Shown here piece after piece: positions 1-10,604 of a stretch of DNA of 40,101 nucleotides. Positions within the stretch are counted from its first letter, which is position 1. Each line of letters opens with the position of its first letter. The translations under genes and the position numbers were made by a program. The notes beneath the pieces were generated by a model that searched no databases, was not told where the DNA came from, and saw nothing but the letters and a program-made list of their open reading frames with translations. The DNA is from Lindgomyces ingoldianus (taxonomy: Eukaryota; Ascomycota; Dothideomycetes; Pleosporales; Lindgomycetaceae): NCBI RefSeq assembly GCF_010093535.1, contig NW_022985194.1, positions 641,211 to 681,311 of the forward strand. Direction: 5' to 3'.

Positions 1-261
1 CGCATGTTGCAGCATTTTGCAACAAATGGCAGCATGTTGCAGCATTTTGCAGTATTTTGCAACAAATTGCAGCATGTTGCAAGCTGGTCGCGCATAGGGC
101 TAGTGCGCGAGGGACTCAGACCAGAAAAACAAGGCCGAGCAACACAAGCAGAGCAGACAAAAAAAGATTAATAAATTAATACAATTAATCATCATCCCAT
201 ACATCATATCCAAACCCATTATTCATCTTAGGAAGCCTAGAAACAGTGCTTTAATCTAACA
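1..261 (+). repeat. LTR fragment, TGTCAGAT family (3' part)
   Basis: The window opens inside a long terminal repeat. It begins in the 10-bp TGCAGCA-type tandem array, continues through the conserved core (aagctggtcgcgcatagggc) and ends at about 261 with ATCTAACA, a decayed form of the ATCTGACA end seen in the intact copy at 5303-5763. The many TA-for-CA changes relative to that copy are the pattern expected from RIP. The start of the LTR lies outside the window. Confidence 0.8.
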
Positions 262-1166
262 CAGGGATTAACAGTTACTCGCACACCTGAATTGCTTACT
301 TTTGCTAAGACCACACCACAACAAACGTTATTATAGCCTATAACAACCCACTCTAGCACTATAGAGTACAGTACAGCCTAGAATATTATTTAGATACTAC
401 TTCTACTTCTTGCTTACACGTTTGCGCGTTATGCCTAGTCTAATTGCACTATCCGCAGCGCCTTTAGGATTGCTTACCTACTTTAGCTTACACTTGCTTC
501 TTTGCCTTCTTCCTGTCACTGCGCGCCCTAACCTCCTTTAGAGCTGTTAAGCGCAGGCCTTTCTAAATGTAGCTGCCTTATTAGCTGCTTAAAGCTTAGT
601 AATTTCCTATTACACTAACACTAGCTTATGTACAATTATTGCTGCTCTTTATAAGGCTTTTTTTTCTAGAGGCATTACCCTTCTATAACCCTCTCTAGAC
701 GTAGAGCTGCTTGCAACACAACTAATATCTACTAGGGATTGCTGCCTGCTGCTGTAATCTACTGTAGTTTGCTGCAATTTGCTATAGTTTGCTGTAATTT
801 GCCGTAATTTGCTGCAATTTGCTGCAGTTTGCCGCAATTTGCCGTAGTTTGCCGCAATTTGCTGTAGTTTGCCGCAATTTACTGTAGTTTGCCGCAATTT
901 GCTGTAGTTTGCCGCAATTTGCTGTAGTTTACTGCAATTTACTTTATGCATTTCTTAACACTAGTAGGTAATCTCTTACTAATACCTCTAGGCATTAGTC
1001 TATTATATTTAAACAATAGTTAAAGAAGCTAAACTAGCAGTTGTGCAAGCAAAACAGCTTGTTAAGGTATTACATGTACTACATTAATCTTTACAGCGAT
1101 AGAGAGGCAGAGGCAGAGGCAGAGGCAGCAGTAGAGCTCCCTAGCACTCTAAGAAATTCCTGCAGA
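262..1166 (-). mobile_element. Fot1/pogo-type element remnant, 3' end first
   Basis: Bases 262-490 match 39782-40006 closely and in the same orientation (ttttgctaagacc, then tacagcctagaatattattt and gttatgcctagtctaattgc). Both correspond to the inverted 3' end of the pogo-like elements at 2613 and 34058, so the transposase would lie on the minus strand. Its outer tip has been replaced by the LTR that ends at 261. The decamer array at 751-945 sits inside the part that would encode the transposase C-terminus. A short hexamer run of agaggc follows near 1100-1130. No intact ORF remains, and the inner limit is uncertain. Confidence 0.55.
751..945. repeat. 10-bp tandem array (GCYGYARTTT)n
   Basis: About 19 units of a decamer (gctgcaattt, gccgtagttt and similar) run head to tail with an exact period of 10. 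The consensus is the reverse complement of the decamer in the LTRs at 1-90 and 5396-5575. Most differences between units are C/T or A/G transitions, as RIP would produce. Because 10 is not a multiple of 3, the encoded peptide repeats every 10 residues (KLQQIAANYS-like), which leaves a 100-codon minus-strand ORF at 649-951 that I regard as a by-product. Confidence 0.85.
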
Positions 1167-2308
1167 GTGTAATAAGGTAGGCGCTCCGCCTGCCAAGCTA
1201 ATACTATACAACTTTCCCTACTATACTAAAAGGTACGCACAAGAATACTTAAGCTAAGTATTCTTGCATAGTATAATATATATATAGATAATAGTAGGGT
1301 AAGCACTAGCACTAGCAGTTGTCTCTAGCCTAGCCTAAACCTCTATAAGCAAGAGAAGGCCACGTGGTTAACTGTGCCAACCTTATTACACAGAGGCAAC
1401 AAACTACACAAGCTGCAGCTCTACAACTAGGGCTTTAATGCTTAAATAATTAAATTAAAGATATTAGGTAGCAGTATTAAACATAGTGTAGTAGTATTAG
1501 GCTGTGAAAGGAACAGGCGCAACGTGTAACAAGGTAGGTGTAAAAACAGAGCTCTGTACTACTACGCTAATACAACTAAAAAGGTGTGAATAATTAACTA
1601 ATAGTTAATTATTGCGTACAGAATAGTATATATACCTGTCGCACGTAAGCACCATCTCAGCCTTACATTATCCCCCTTCTTAGCAGACGCATGTCCCAGG
1701 CGTCACATGACCTACCCGCAGCTCAGAGGCGCCTATGCGCATGTCTCGGTTACCGGCCAGAGGCTGACCACCTGCGGCCTAGAGGCGCGGGATAAATAAC
1801 AACGCTTAGTGGCCCACGCCAGCTAAGCCATATACACTAGACCTTCTAGCAGCAACAACGTGGCGCTAGAAGAGGCCGCCTTATATTTTAGTCTAAAAAC
1901 TAGCTTAAAGCTAACTAAGGTGGGGGTCAAACACTAACTGTACCCCGCTGTTAGTTAATTATTATGTAAGGACAGGGCTCTGTACCACTACGCTAATACA
2001 ACTAAAAAGGTGTAAATAATTAACTAACAGTTAATTATTACGTACAGAATAGTATATATACCTGTCGCACGTAAGCACTATCTTAGCCTTATAGTAGGCA
2101 CAGTTAACCACGTGGCCTTCTCTTGCTTATAGAGGTTTAGGCTAGACTAGAGACAACCACTAGTGCTAGTGCTAGCCCTAGCATTATCTATATATATATT
2201 ATACTATGTAAGAATACTTAGCTTAAGTATTCTTATGCGTACCTTTTAGTACAGTAGGGAAAGTTGTATAGTATTAGCTTAGCAGGCAGGGCGTCTACCT
2301 TATTACAC
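1167..2308. mobile_element. Foldback-type element with 212-bp terminal inverted repeats
   Basis: Bases 1167-1378 reappear inverted at 2097-2308 with high identity; both ends read gtgtaataaggtag inward. Each arm contains a near-perfect hairpin (AAGAATACTTA-agc-TAAGTATTCTT at 1241-1265). Between the arms lie two direct repeats of about 125 bp (roughly 1528-1667 and 1966-2093), each carrying an AT-rich palindrome, the first at 1589-1613. The 300-bp centre is comparatively GC-rich. There is no coding capacity, so this is a non-autonomous element. I found no convincing target-site duplication, and the class is unknown. Confidence 0.7.
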
Positions 2309-2612
2309 AACGCTAGAGACTGCAAGGTGCAAAAAAGAGGATGTAAGAGGTATTAAGCAGGAAACACAGGTCACAGAGAGGGAATGCAGGATAGGGGGTT
2401 AATAAGAGAGAGTAAACCTTAGGGTTAGAGGCAGAGGTACAGAGGCTAAGGAGCCTATATACCCCGTGCCAAGCCCTTAGGGTACTCAGGGGTTAGATAG
2501 CTGTAACATAACTGTAACAAAGGAAAACTATTATAAAAAAAGAAACGCGTTAAAAGCTAGAGCTAGAACATGTTCTCTTAATTACAGCTAATAATTAACT
2601 AATTTTTAAATA

Positions 2613-3727
2613 ACGTACCTAACAGGTTGGCTAGCCACACAGGTTGGCCGGCCACTTTTGCTAAGCCCCCACTAAACTCTACCTATCTACATAATGCCTT
2701 AACAACAACACTAGATTAAATCTTCTAAAGAACGTTAGATACAGCTTGCTCTTTAGGCTCTTAAATAAGACTTAAAACTCTTCTTGCAACGCGCTGCAGC
2801 TATCTATAATGTCTCTTACACAACACTAAGCAATTAACGCGCTAGACAGCCTTCACAAGCAGAATGCTAGCCTAAATTAAGGAATCTAACTAAGCTTAAG
2901 AAGGAGGTAGTTGTTAAGTACATACTTAAGCTTATTACACACAGATTTCCCTCTAGGCTTGCAGCTATAGCTAATATAGCTAATTCCTTGCCTGCAGAGC
3001 GCAATCTAGGCTAGGTTAGCTTAAACTAGACTAGTATGTGGGTTAAGCACTGCTCTAAGTTTATAATAAAGTTTAATTATAAGTATAATTATAAGAGAGC
3101 GCTTTATAAGGATCTAGAGGTTATCTAAGGCTAGTTTTGCCTAGTAGCTAACATAAAAGCTAAGTACAGTATCTAGAATAAAGACAGGTATAACTTTAAC
3201 AAGTTAGGCTTTATAATAGGCTAGATATTAACTAGAGCAGTTGTTACAGCTTTAGAAAAATAAGGACAGCTAAAGGCAATATAGTAAGGTAATAGAAAGT
3301 AGATAATAGTTATCTAAGGCATTAATGCAACAAAGTAGGCTATAAAATTATAAAGCTTTAAGTAGCAAATAAGGCTGCCACGCAACATAGATTGCATAAA
3401 AGGAAGCAAATTTAGGTAGAAAAGACCTTAATAGTTAAGGATAGAGCTTGTCTAACTGCTCTAAAGGAGTTTAGAGCGCGTAGTAATAGGAAGAAGCTAA
3501 AAACGCAGGTGCGCGCTAAAGGAGGTAAGCTAAGTTAAAGGTAATACAGGTAGTGTAATTAGACTAGGCATAACTTACATACATGTAAGCAAGTAGTAGA
3601 AGTAGACTCTAAATAATATCTTGTGTTGTATTACTTTATATAGGGCTAAAGTAGGCTGTTTTGCGAGAGAATAGAGTGGTTTTAGTGGGGGCTTGGCAAA
3701 AGTGGCCGGCTAACCCGTTAGGTACGT
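2613..3727 (+). mobile_element. Internally deleted Fot1/pogo transposon, copy 1 (RIP-mutated)
   Basis: The element starts ACGTACCTAACAGG, ends with the inverted GGTACGT, and is flanked by TA on both sides (2611-2612 and 3728-3729), as expected for Tc1/mariner-pogo insertion. Reading through RIP-type stops on the plus strand gives Fot1/pogo transposase blocks: an N-terminal helix-turn-helix region, then KYNYKRAL, YNFNE-GF-IGQIS and EKRGQPKAIQQGN, then VIQGINA. The sequence then jumps to a basic C-terminal tail, so much of the DDE catalytic part is missing. It is dead, and the same deletion occurs in the copy at 34058-35174. Confidence 0.85.
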
Positions 3728-5297
3728 TAACTAGTTTTAAATTTACATAAACTTTAAGTTTTTAAAAAAAAACTTTTACTAACTTAATTAAAGCTAAGAA
3801 TTAGCTAGCTATTATTTACTTTTTTTTTTTTTTAGCTATATTAGTGTTTTAGAGGTTAGCATTAGCTATATTAGTGTTTTAGAGGTTAGCATTAGCTATA
3901 TTAGTGTGTTAGTAATTAGTTACATGCTCTAGTTAAATGTTGTTATTATACATCTATTACCTGTCTAATACTACTTTGCTAAGCATTATGCTGTAACTAT
4001 TATTTAACCTAAATAACCTACTTTAATGCGCTAACTATTACTGTTGCGTAAGAAGAGCACAGGGACCTAGCGTCACCTACATGGGCCTAGTGTTGCGCCT
4101 GTGTTTTAGACAAGCAGCCTAAGACACTTAGCGTCTAAGCTCTCTATAAGCCTCTTATAGTTAATAGACTTACTCTTTATTGCTCTCTAATTAGCAGTTG
4201 CGATAATTACTCTAAGCAAGCTTTGCTTTTACAGATCATTTATAAACTGTCGTAGTATTTTATTAGTATTAAAGTAATTACTAAGCTGTTTATATAGGAC
4301 CATCTGTGTCTTCCTAGGGCTAATATTATAAAGGTAGAACATGTGTGCACAGCCTTTAAAAATATTAGAGAAGATGCTTATATATAAAGCCTTATAGATA
4401 GTAAGGTGTTAGCAGAGCTTAATAAATACTATAGCCTTATTAGCTAGAATATTATATAGTTGCTTTATATAGTTGTTTTTCTTTCTTTATGCCTTCTAAA
4501 ATTATATAACCTTCTTAGGCATAAGGTTCTTTACTGTAATATCTTATGTAGGTAGAAGTTAGTATAGATTATACAGTAATTAAATTATATGTAGTAGGTA
4601 CAAGCTTTAGGGAATCTTATGCAGAGCTGTGGCTATAGGAATATGTAGCTGCTTAGTTGTGCTCTTGTACAGTAAGCTATTATAAGGTAGTTATACTAAT
4701 TACAGAGAAAGTATTAGGTCTACAGGTAATTTATACAGAGACATCCTGTATTATGTTAAAACTAACGCTAGTAGTAATAGTTTAGTATAATAGTTTAATA
4801 AAATAGTAAAAGCGTGTTTTTTTTATAAGTCTATATAGTGTAACAGCCTTTATTTTATTTTTCTTAAAACTAATGCTTTTATTCTGTAAGGTAGTAATTA
4901 GTTTTTATAAAAATAGTTAGCTAAAATCTTTAAAGTGTACAAGCTTTTACTTTATAAAGTTATTTTAAAAGTTCTTAAGTGTATATATATCTATTGCGCT
5001 TAATGTGTAGAGTTTTATAATTAAGTTAGCTATGTATAAATTAAGCTTTTTTTTAAGTATGTTATTCAATAGTTTAATTTTATCTACTTAATTTTTAATA
5101 TTTATCTACTTTGCTAGGGTCTTTGCTAAGATGCCTATAAGAGGTACATATTAGTTATATGTTAATATGTTATGTTAGCTAGTTATAGATAGAGCTAGCG
5201 TTGCTTGTTGCTTTATAGTAGTTAATTATGCGTTGTCACGCGCTGTCTTACTTCTTGTTATACGCTGCCTCTAAACAGCCTTATGCAAAAAGATAAA
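3728..5297. other. AT-rich RIP-mutated stretch, no gene seen
   Basis: This 1.57-kb stretch is very TpA-rich with stops in all frames. Apart from the 30-bp tandem repeat near 3834, I recognise no terminal repeats and no readable transposon protein. A slightly more GC-rich patch (about 4025-4135) may mark an older insertion boundary. It is probably decayed transposon sequence. Confidence 0.6.
3834..3911 (+). repeat. 30-bp tandem repeat, about 2.6 units
   Basis: The unit tagctatattagtgttttag plus aggttagcat is repeated head to tail two and a half times with almost no difference between units, inside otherwise diverged AT-rich sequence. The near identity suggests a duplication more recent than the surrounding RIP decay. 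Confidence 0.8.
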
Positions 5298-5302
5298 ACA
5301 AA

Positions 5303-5763
5303 TGTCAGATTTGCGCACCTACTGTCAAGACAGGAGGAACGCTTGACGAAAGCTGCTACATAGTACGAGCAATAAGCTCGAACAGTATGTTGCTGTAAAT
5401 TGCAGCATTTTGCAGCATGTTGCAGCAAATTGCAGCATTTTGCAGCATTTTGCAGCATGTTGCAGCAAATTGCAGCATTTTGCAGCATGTTGCAGCAGTT
5501 TGCAGCAAATTGCAGCAAATTGCAGCATGTTGCAGCAGTTTGCAGCAAATTGCAGAAAATTGCAGCATTTTGCAAGCTGGTCGCGCATAGGGCAAGTGCG
5601 CGAGGGACTCAGATCGGCAAAACAAAAAGCCAAGCAACACGAGTAGAGCAGAAAAAGGATCAATAAATCAACACAATAAATACAATCAATCAATCATCCC
5701 ATACATCATATCCAAACCCATCATTCATCTCAGGAAGCCCAGAAACAGTGCTTCAATCTGACA
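5303..5763 (+). repeat. Solo LTR with 5-bp target duplication
   Basis: The repeat starts TGTCAGAT and ends ATCTGACA, a perfect 8-bp terminal inverted pair. It is flanked by ACAAA on both sides (5298-5302 and 5764-5768), so it is a complete solo LTR left by recombination between two LTRs. It contains an 18-unit decamer array (5396-5575). Related copies lie at 1-261 and 38687-38987; the latter is followed by a copia-like gag trace, which suggests a Ty1/copia family. The sequence is only lightly RIP-mutated, so it is the youngest copy here. Confidence 0.9.
5396..5575. repeat. 10-bp tandem array (TGCAGCAWNT)n inside LTR
   Basis: About 18 decamers alternate among TGCAGCATTT, TGCAGCATGT, TGCAGCAAAT and TGCAGCAGTT. 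The array lacks stops in most frames, so five overlapping ORFs of 78-122 codons arise on both strands; none looks like a real protein. The homologous LTR at 38687 has only two to three units, which accounts for the length difference between the LTRs (461 versus 301 bp). Confidence 0.9.
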
Positions 5764-5768
5764 ACAAA

Positions 5769-7009
5769 CCTCCTAGTGTTAAATAAGCACTACTATTTAT
5801 ATAATACCTTTAAATAGTATTGTACAGACAGGTTTTCTACTCTTTATTAGGTAACTAAACAAAGATTTATAGCTACTTACATATAAATTAAACTTTGTTT
5901 TTACTCTTGCTAATTTATAGTTAAATTAGTAAGAGAAAAAATTTCTTTTATATGTAATTTTTTAAATAAAAAGGTATAAGAAGAGCTTTCTATCTTACAG
6001 CATTTAAACTACTAATTAGTGTTAAATAGACTCTATGCTAGCTATGCAAAGCAAAGAGGTTTGCACAGTGTACACATCGCGCGGGTGGGGGGTTGCAGGT
6101 AACTGGTGTTGATTCTTGTTTTTCTAAGTCTGTGCGAAGGAAAGGGTATTTATCTGTCTGTGCGTACAACTGTGACACAAGACTATGTCACGTGACGCCC
6201 AACCGCGTATCTAAATACTGCTATTCGGACAAATTAGTTTATTAATTTTATTACTAATTTACTAAAGTTTTTTAATGTTATCTTAGATACTATTAATCTA
6301 TTTTACTAAAACTTTTTTATTAGCTGTTAGAACTTTTAATAATTCTAATAAAGCTGCATAAGCTATATTAGAATTAAAGTTATATTAAGTAGTTATACTT
6401 TTTAAAAGGTGTAGTATTTAATGTTATAATCTTTACTTTATAGAAGCACTTAAGTTAATGTTATTTCTTAGGTAATAAAACAAAAGATAGAGGCTAACAG
6501 TAGCGTGTACAGTCCTACGTAATAGCTATTAGGCTAATAGAGTAGAGTAGGGTAACTAGATTATAGTTTGTCCCTATAGTAGTAGTATTGTAGCTAAGTT
6601 AAACAGTCTTGTTAGACAGAATTAGAGGTATATATGTTGTAAGATATATAAATAGTATTATAGCTCTTTAAAAAGCTAAAATGCTACTTAGTCTATGTAT
6701 AAAATAAACTAAACATTAAACACACCTTTTTAAAGGCTGTTTAAGGTTAAACTATATACATGTTTAGTAGTGCTAAAAATAAGTTAGATAAGTTTAGTAA
6801 GTTTATTAGCACTAGCTTGCTAAGCTTATTAAGCTTATTAGACTTGTAGCCTACTCTCTTATTAGATAATACATTCTTCCACAACTGCTAGCAGCTGCGC
6901 TGCCTCTGTATCTTCTAATTAGTCTATAAGCAAGCGCTGCCCCAACCTAGCTAGATTGTAGAGTACTTCGGGTAGAGTTACGTCGGTCCAACCATAGACC
7001 GTAAAATTT
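5769..7009. other. AT-rich decayed sequence with a GC-richer patch
   Basis: No gene is visible. Most of the stretch is RIP-like with stops in all frames. A less decayed patch at about 6060-6230 includes a gtcacgtgac palindrome near 6188, and another at about 6885-7000 directly precedes the gag copy and may be part of its leader or LTR. I could not define ends for either. Confidence 0.5.
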
Positions 7010-7800
7010 AGTTTAAGTTATAATACTTATATACTATTATATTAAACTATTTAGTCTATAAAAAAGATTTTAAAGACTTTTTATTAACTAAAGCTTTTAA
7101 GTTTAGAACTTTTTTATTCTTTATAATTAAAATTACTTTTAAAAAGGTTATAAAAAGTGCACTAAAGTAAAAACTTAAAGACTACTAATAACTTATTAAA
7201 ATTAATAGTAACTACTAATGTCTAACTAACTACTTTTTAATTCTAAAATTAAAATATGCTTTAGCTAAAGTAAGCTTTTTAAAGTTAATTAATAATTTAT
7301 GTTAATAGCTAAACCTACTTTTATAGCACTTAAAGCTATACTTCTACTTAATTTAAAGTTAACTTTTAGTAGTATATCTATTAATAATTAAATTACTTAA
7401 TTATAAGTATAGCTTAAGTAGCTAATTTAGCTAAAAACTACAGTTAACTTTTACTAACTACTAAATTACTCTTAATAACACCTTATACTACTTTTACTAC
7501 TTTAAGTGTAAAGACTTTTTAGGCACTTTTTAAACCTAGTAAATCTACTTTACTAAATACACACTTAAAATTAAAATTTTTATAGATAGTAAAAAACTTA
7601 CATTTAAATAATAGTACGCTTTTATTATAAATAAACTTAACATTAATTTAGATTACTATTATAGAATAAATAAAAAGAAAGTGTTTTCTGCATTTAAAGC
7701 GCGCTGTATTAGTGCAGCTATTAAAAAAAAAAGTATTTTAGTTAGATTAGTTTTTTTACTTATAAAAAAAGCTTTCTATCAATACTATCCTTTACCCTCT
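7010..7800 (+). mobile_element. Ty3/gypsy-like gag remnant, copy 1 (heavily RIP-mutated)
   Basis: This stretch aligns collinearly with 35638-35678 plus 37432-38345 (for example aagactactaataacttatt and ctaatgtctaactaactac in both). The other copy, read through RIP stops, gives a fungal gypsy gag with FKARFISAAIK and a later SFKA-VAYLTAYNLERR block. In this copy nearly every CpA has become TpA, so it is more decayed than its partner. A 71-codon ORF at 7681-7896 is a remnant of it and not a gene. Confidence 0.7.
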
Positions 7801-7996
7801 TCTGCGCTTTACGCTTCCTGCTTCACAGTGCTGTCACGGTTAAAAATGGTAGTAAAAAATAATAATAAAAAACAGTTTATATATGTTACTTTCTAGAAGG
7901 GATCTAATGGTTTGCTGAGACCAGCTCGTGGTTCAGTGACATGCCGACACCGACTAGAATGGACAAAGGAGGTTCATCCGGATGCTACAAGGCGGA

Positions 7997-8316
7997 TGTG
8001 ACGGCTCATACTGCGTCACATGCATGCTGCCTCGACCTCAGCTTGTCCCCGAGCTTAGCGCCTTGGCAAGAGGTTTATCTTCAAACCGCGAAGCAGATTC
8101 CTCTGCTCCTTAGCTTAATCCAGTTGTTACCTCTCCTCTTGCTTGTTGCTCGAGCGTGCCGGCCGTAACAGCATAGAACAAAGAAGTAACGTGTATATAG
8201 CGACAGCGAAACTCTAGTTAAGGAGGATAGTAATTCTTTCAATCAATTCCCTGAGCGGAAGAGCAAGTTCAGCCTGTATTCTCAAGTATTGCACACCTCT
8301 ATTTTCGACCGTAACT
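7997..8316 (+). repeat. LTR-like repeat, TGTGACGG family
   Basis: It begins TGTGACGG and shares its first 85 bp or so with the last 95 bases of the window (40007-40101): TGTGACGGC, tcacatgc, then tagcgccttggca. A TATA-like gtgtatatagcg at about 8191 and a terminal ACCGTAAC near 8308-8315 fit an LTR. A CCGTAACA at 8163-8170 is an alternative 3' end. No clear target duplication was found, so the 3' limit is uncertain. GC content is normal, so it appears un-RIPed. Confidence 0.6.
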
Positions 8317-9444
8317 CTCTACTATGTAACCCACTGTCAGGTGACTCACTAGGTGACCCACTATCAGGTGATAGATCAGGAGCTGAAGGCGCCATCACGT
8401 GAATAGAGCTCGAAAGAGCTCTGTAACTGCTGACTAATGTTACTGTCGGTTTTCGTCGGCTTCAGGTGCTTATACTGACGCCCACCTATAGATCCTATAA
8501 TATTACAGCATGAACATCATCTGATCACGAGCTAGCTGCATGGCCCCCAATGTGTCCCGTTAAGATGCACGGTTACCCTCTAGGCGCATAAGCTTACGTA
8601 CGTCAAGCTGACGAATTCGCGTGGCTTTCGTCGTTTCAGAGTTTGAGTCAATGCACCAAATTGACCTGATAAACCTGCAAAGGATGAGGAAAGTTTAAGC
8701 TCCATGAGCTAACAGTTAACCCTGCAATGCATCTGCACCGGGAGCGGGAGCGCTAGCGGGAGCGCTAGTGGGAGTTGCATAACCATAGAACGAATATCCA
8801 TGTCGGTGATCGTATTCGGCTTACTGAATGTAAAACGAAGAACACTGCGGCATCGGACGAAGTGCGCATAACACTAAAACAGATGCTATTGAATGAATGT
8901 GCAAGAATGAACGGCCCCATAGTCAACCAGGTCATCTTGTGAGGAACGTTTTTCATCTATGGAGGGGTTTTCGACCTTTAATATCCCCTGTATCGGGACT
9001 CCGATGTAGATAACGTCTTTCTGTAATATCTTAGCGCTTAGTCTCAGCGATGAACGCGCAGTTCCTGTTGGCAAGCAAGTAGTGAGCAAAGAGCGGTAAA
9101 AGGTGTCTCCAATAACTTTCGAAATCGGCTCTTGGTGAGAGGAATGGTTTTGGCCCCCAGAATTCGAAATATGCATTCCTCTACCGCAACTCCGCAAAGT
9201 ATTCTTCACGAAGAGCCATGGATCCTCAGAGTGGTGGGGAGGACGTTGGCTGGGTATTGACTGAGCATCTAGTTCATTACGCAGAATTTGGAACGTCAAT
9301 TTGTACCTCTCTTCCTTGCGTTACACATTAGTCAAATTCACCAATTCATTTCCTGCTACGAGTAGAGACGATTCTATGAGCTCAAATTTTGATTACCCTC
9401 CTAACTCCTCAAAGGTCCCACAATGGACTATCCACTCGATTTGC
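8317..9444. other. Intergenic stretch at AT-rich/GC-normal boundary
   Basis: It contains a 12-bp minisatellite (gggagcgctagc, three degenerate units at 8739-8774) and the 3' flank of the MDR dehydrogenase. A 137-codon minus-strand ORF (8886-9299) has no motif that I recognise and is in line with the dehydrogenase; it could be 3' UTR, a relic or an orphan gene. I do not call it. Confidence 0.5.
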
Positions 9445-10604
9445 TCAAGGAATGATCGTGGCCTTGATGCACTTCTTCGTCCGCATAGCATCAAGCGCAT
9501 CGCCGAACTTCTCAAGAGGAAATGTATGCGTCACCACGCCTCTCACATCTACCTTCCTACTCTGTAAATACTCTATCGCACGCGGTAAACACCACATCTG
9601 AGAAAAAGACCCAAGGATCGTGATCTCGTCTCTGAAGATCTTGCCTGGAGAAACCTCGATCATCTCTTCCGGCGCATACGCCCCATAGAACATCACTTTT
9701 CCACTCTTGGTGCAGAAATCGATGGCTAGATTCAGCATTCTTGGATCACCAGTTGCATCTATGACATTGTCAAAGCCGTGAGGGTACTTGGTTTGCAGAT
9801 CGGCCCACTTCTGACTGTTTAGTTCTTCGTTGTTGCGGTCGAGCTCAAGGTACTCGTCAGCAACTGTGAGGTTCTTGCCTAGATTCATCTTGTCGCCAGC
9901 CCGGGCGGCGACAACGAGCTTCTGGACACCGTTCAGCTTGAGCAGCTGTGCTAGACAGATGCTAGTCGGTCCAATACCAAGAAGTAAGGCTGTGGAGCCA
10001 GGACGAGGAAGCAGGCGGTCGAGGCCGTGGACCGCACATGCGGCGGCTTCGAACAGCGAAGCTTCTTCCCACGAGCAAACTGAGAAATGAAACAGTTTAG
10101 CAGCAGGGAAAATGCAGTATTCCGCGAAACCGCCATTCACTACGCAATTTGTTATCATAAGATCATCTCGGTGTCGACGAGAAAGGACTGACAATGAACA
10201 CCGTGAGCAACGAAATTCTCACAGAATAGCAATTTCCCCTCCCGACAGAAATGGCAATGCCCACACAGCTCGGAGTTGTCTCCCGTAACTCTTTCGCCAA
10301 TGGCAAAGCCTGTGACATTGGATCCAATGGCCACGACTTCGCCAGAGGTTTCGTGGCCAGTCACCACCGGCATGCGGGACTCGAAGTCACCATCGTGGAT
10401 GTGCAAATCCGTGCCGCATATTCCACAAGATTTTACTGCGACAGTCATTCATATGTCGGGAGGTAGGAAGAGAAGAAACACATTGTTACCTTTAATAAGA
10501 ACTTCGTCCGCCTTGGGGGTAGGAACCGGAATGGTCACAAGTTCATAGTCTTTGATTTTATTGTAGCGAATCGCTTTCATGGTTTGGGGGATTTGAAGGG
10601 ACAT
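9445..10604 (-). CDS. Zinc-dependent MDR alcohol/polyol dehydrogenase
   Basis: Three exons (10604-10490, 10435-10193, 10139-9445) encode 350 residues, the usual length for sorbitol/arabinitol-type medium-chain dehydrogenases. Introns of 54 and 53 bp obey GT-AG and restore the conserved text exactly (VLIKVKSCGICGTD across the first, HLNGGFAEYC across the second). Catalytic-zinc ligands C42, H66 and E67 are present, as are the four structural-zinc cysteines C96, C99, C102 and C110 and the Rossmann motif LLGIGPTSICLAQLL. The family oxidises or reduces secondary hydroxyls of polyols with NAD(P). It is divergent from the sugar-phosphate cyclase across a 700-bp promoter region, so co-regulation is plausible. 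The substrate cannot be read from sequence; reduction or oxidation of a cyclitol ring is an inference from context. Confidence 0.9.

Noticed and set aside
751..945. CRISPR-like array
   Set aside because: There are no spacers: the units are directly adjacent 10-mers, and the host is a fungus.
2417..2430. Telomere-like ccttagggttag
   Set aside because: Only about one and a half TTAGGG units with no array or subtelomeric gene nearby; chance in AT-rich DNA is sufficient.
5258..5693. Five overlapping ORFs of 78-122 codons on both strands
   Set aside because: All arise from the stop-free 10-bp array in the LTR; the periodic Cys/Leu/Gln peptides are by-products and no start context or homology supports them.
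8886..9299. 137-codon minus-strand ORF downstream of the MDR dehydrogenase
   Set aside because: No recognised motif, no domain-like composition and no splice signals; it may simply be 3' UTR. Not excluded as an orphan gene.
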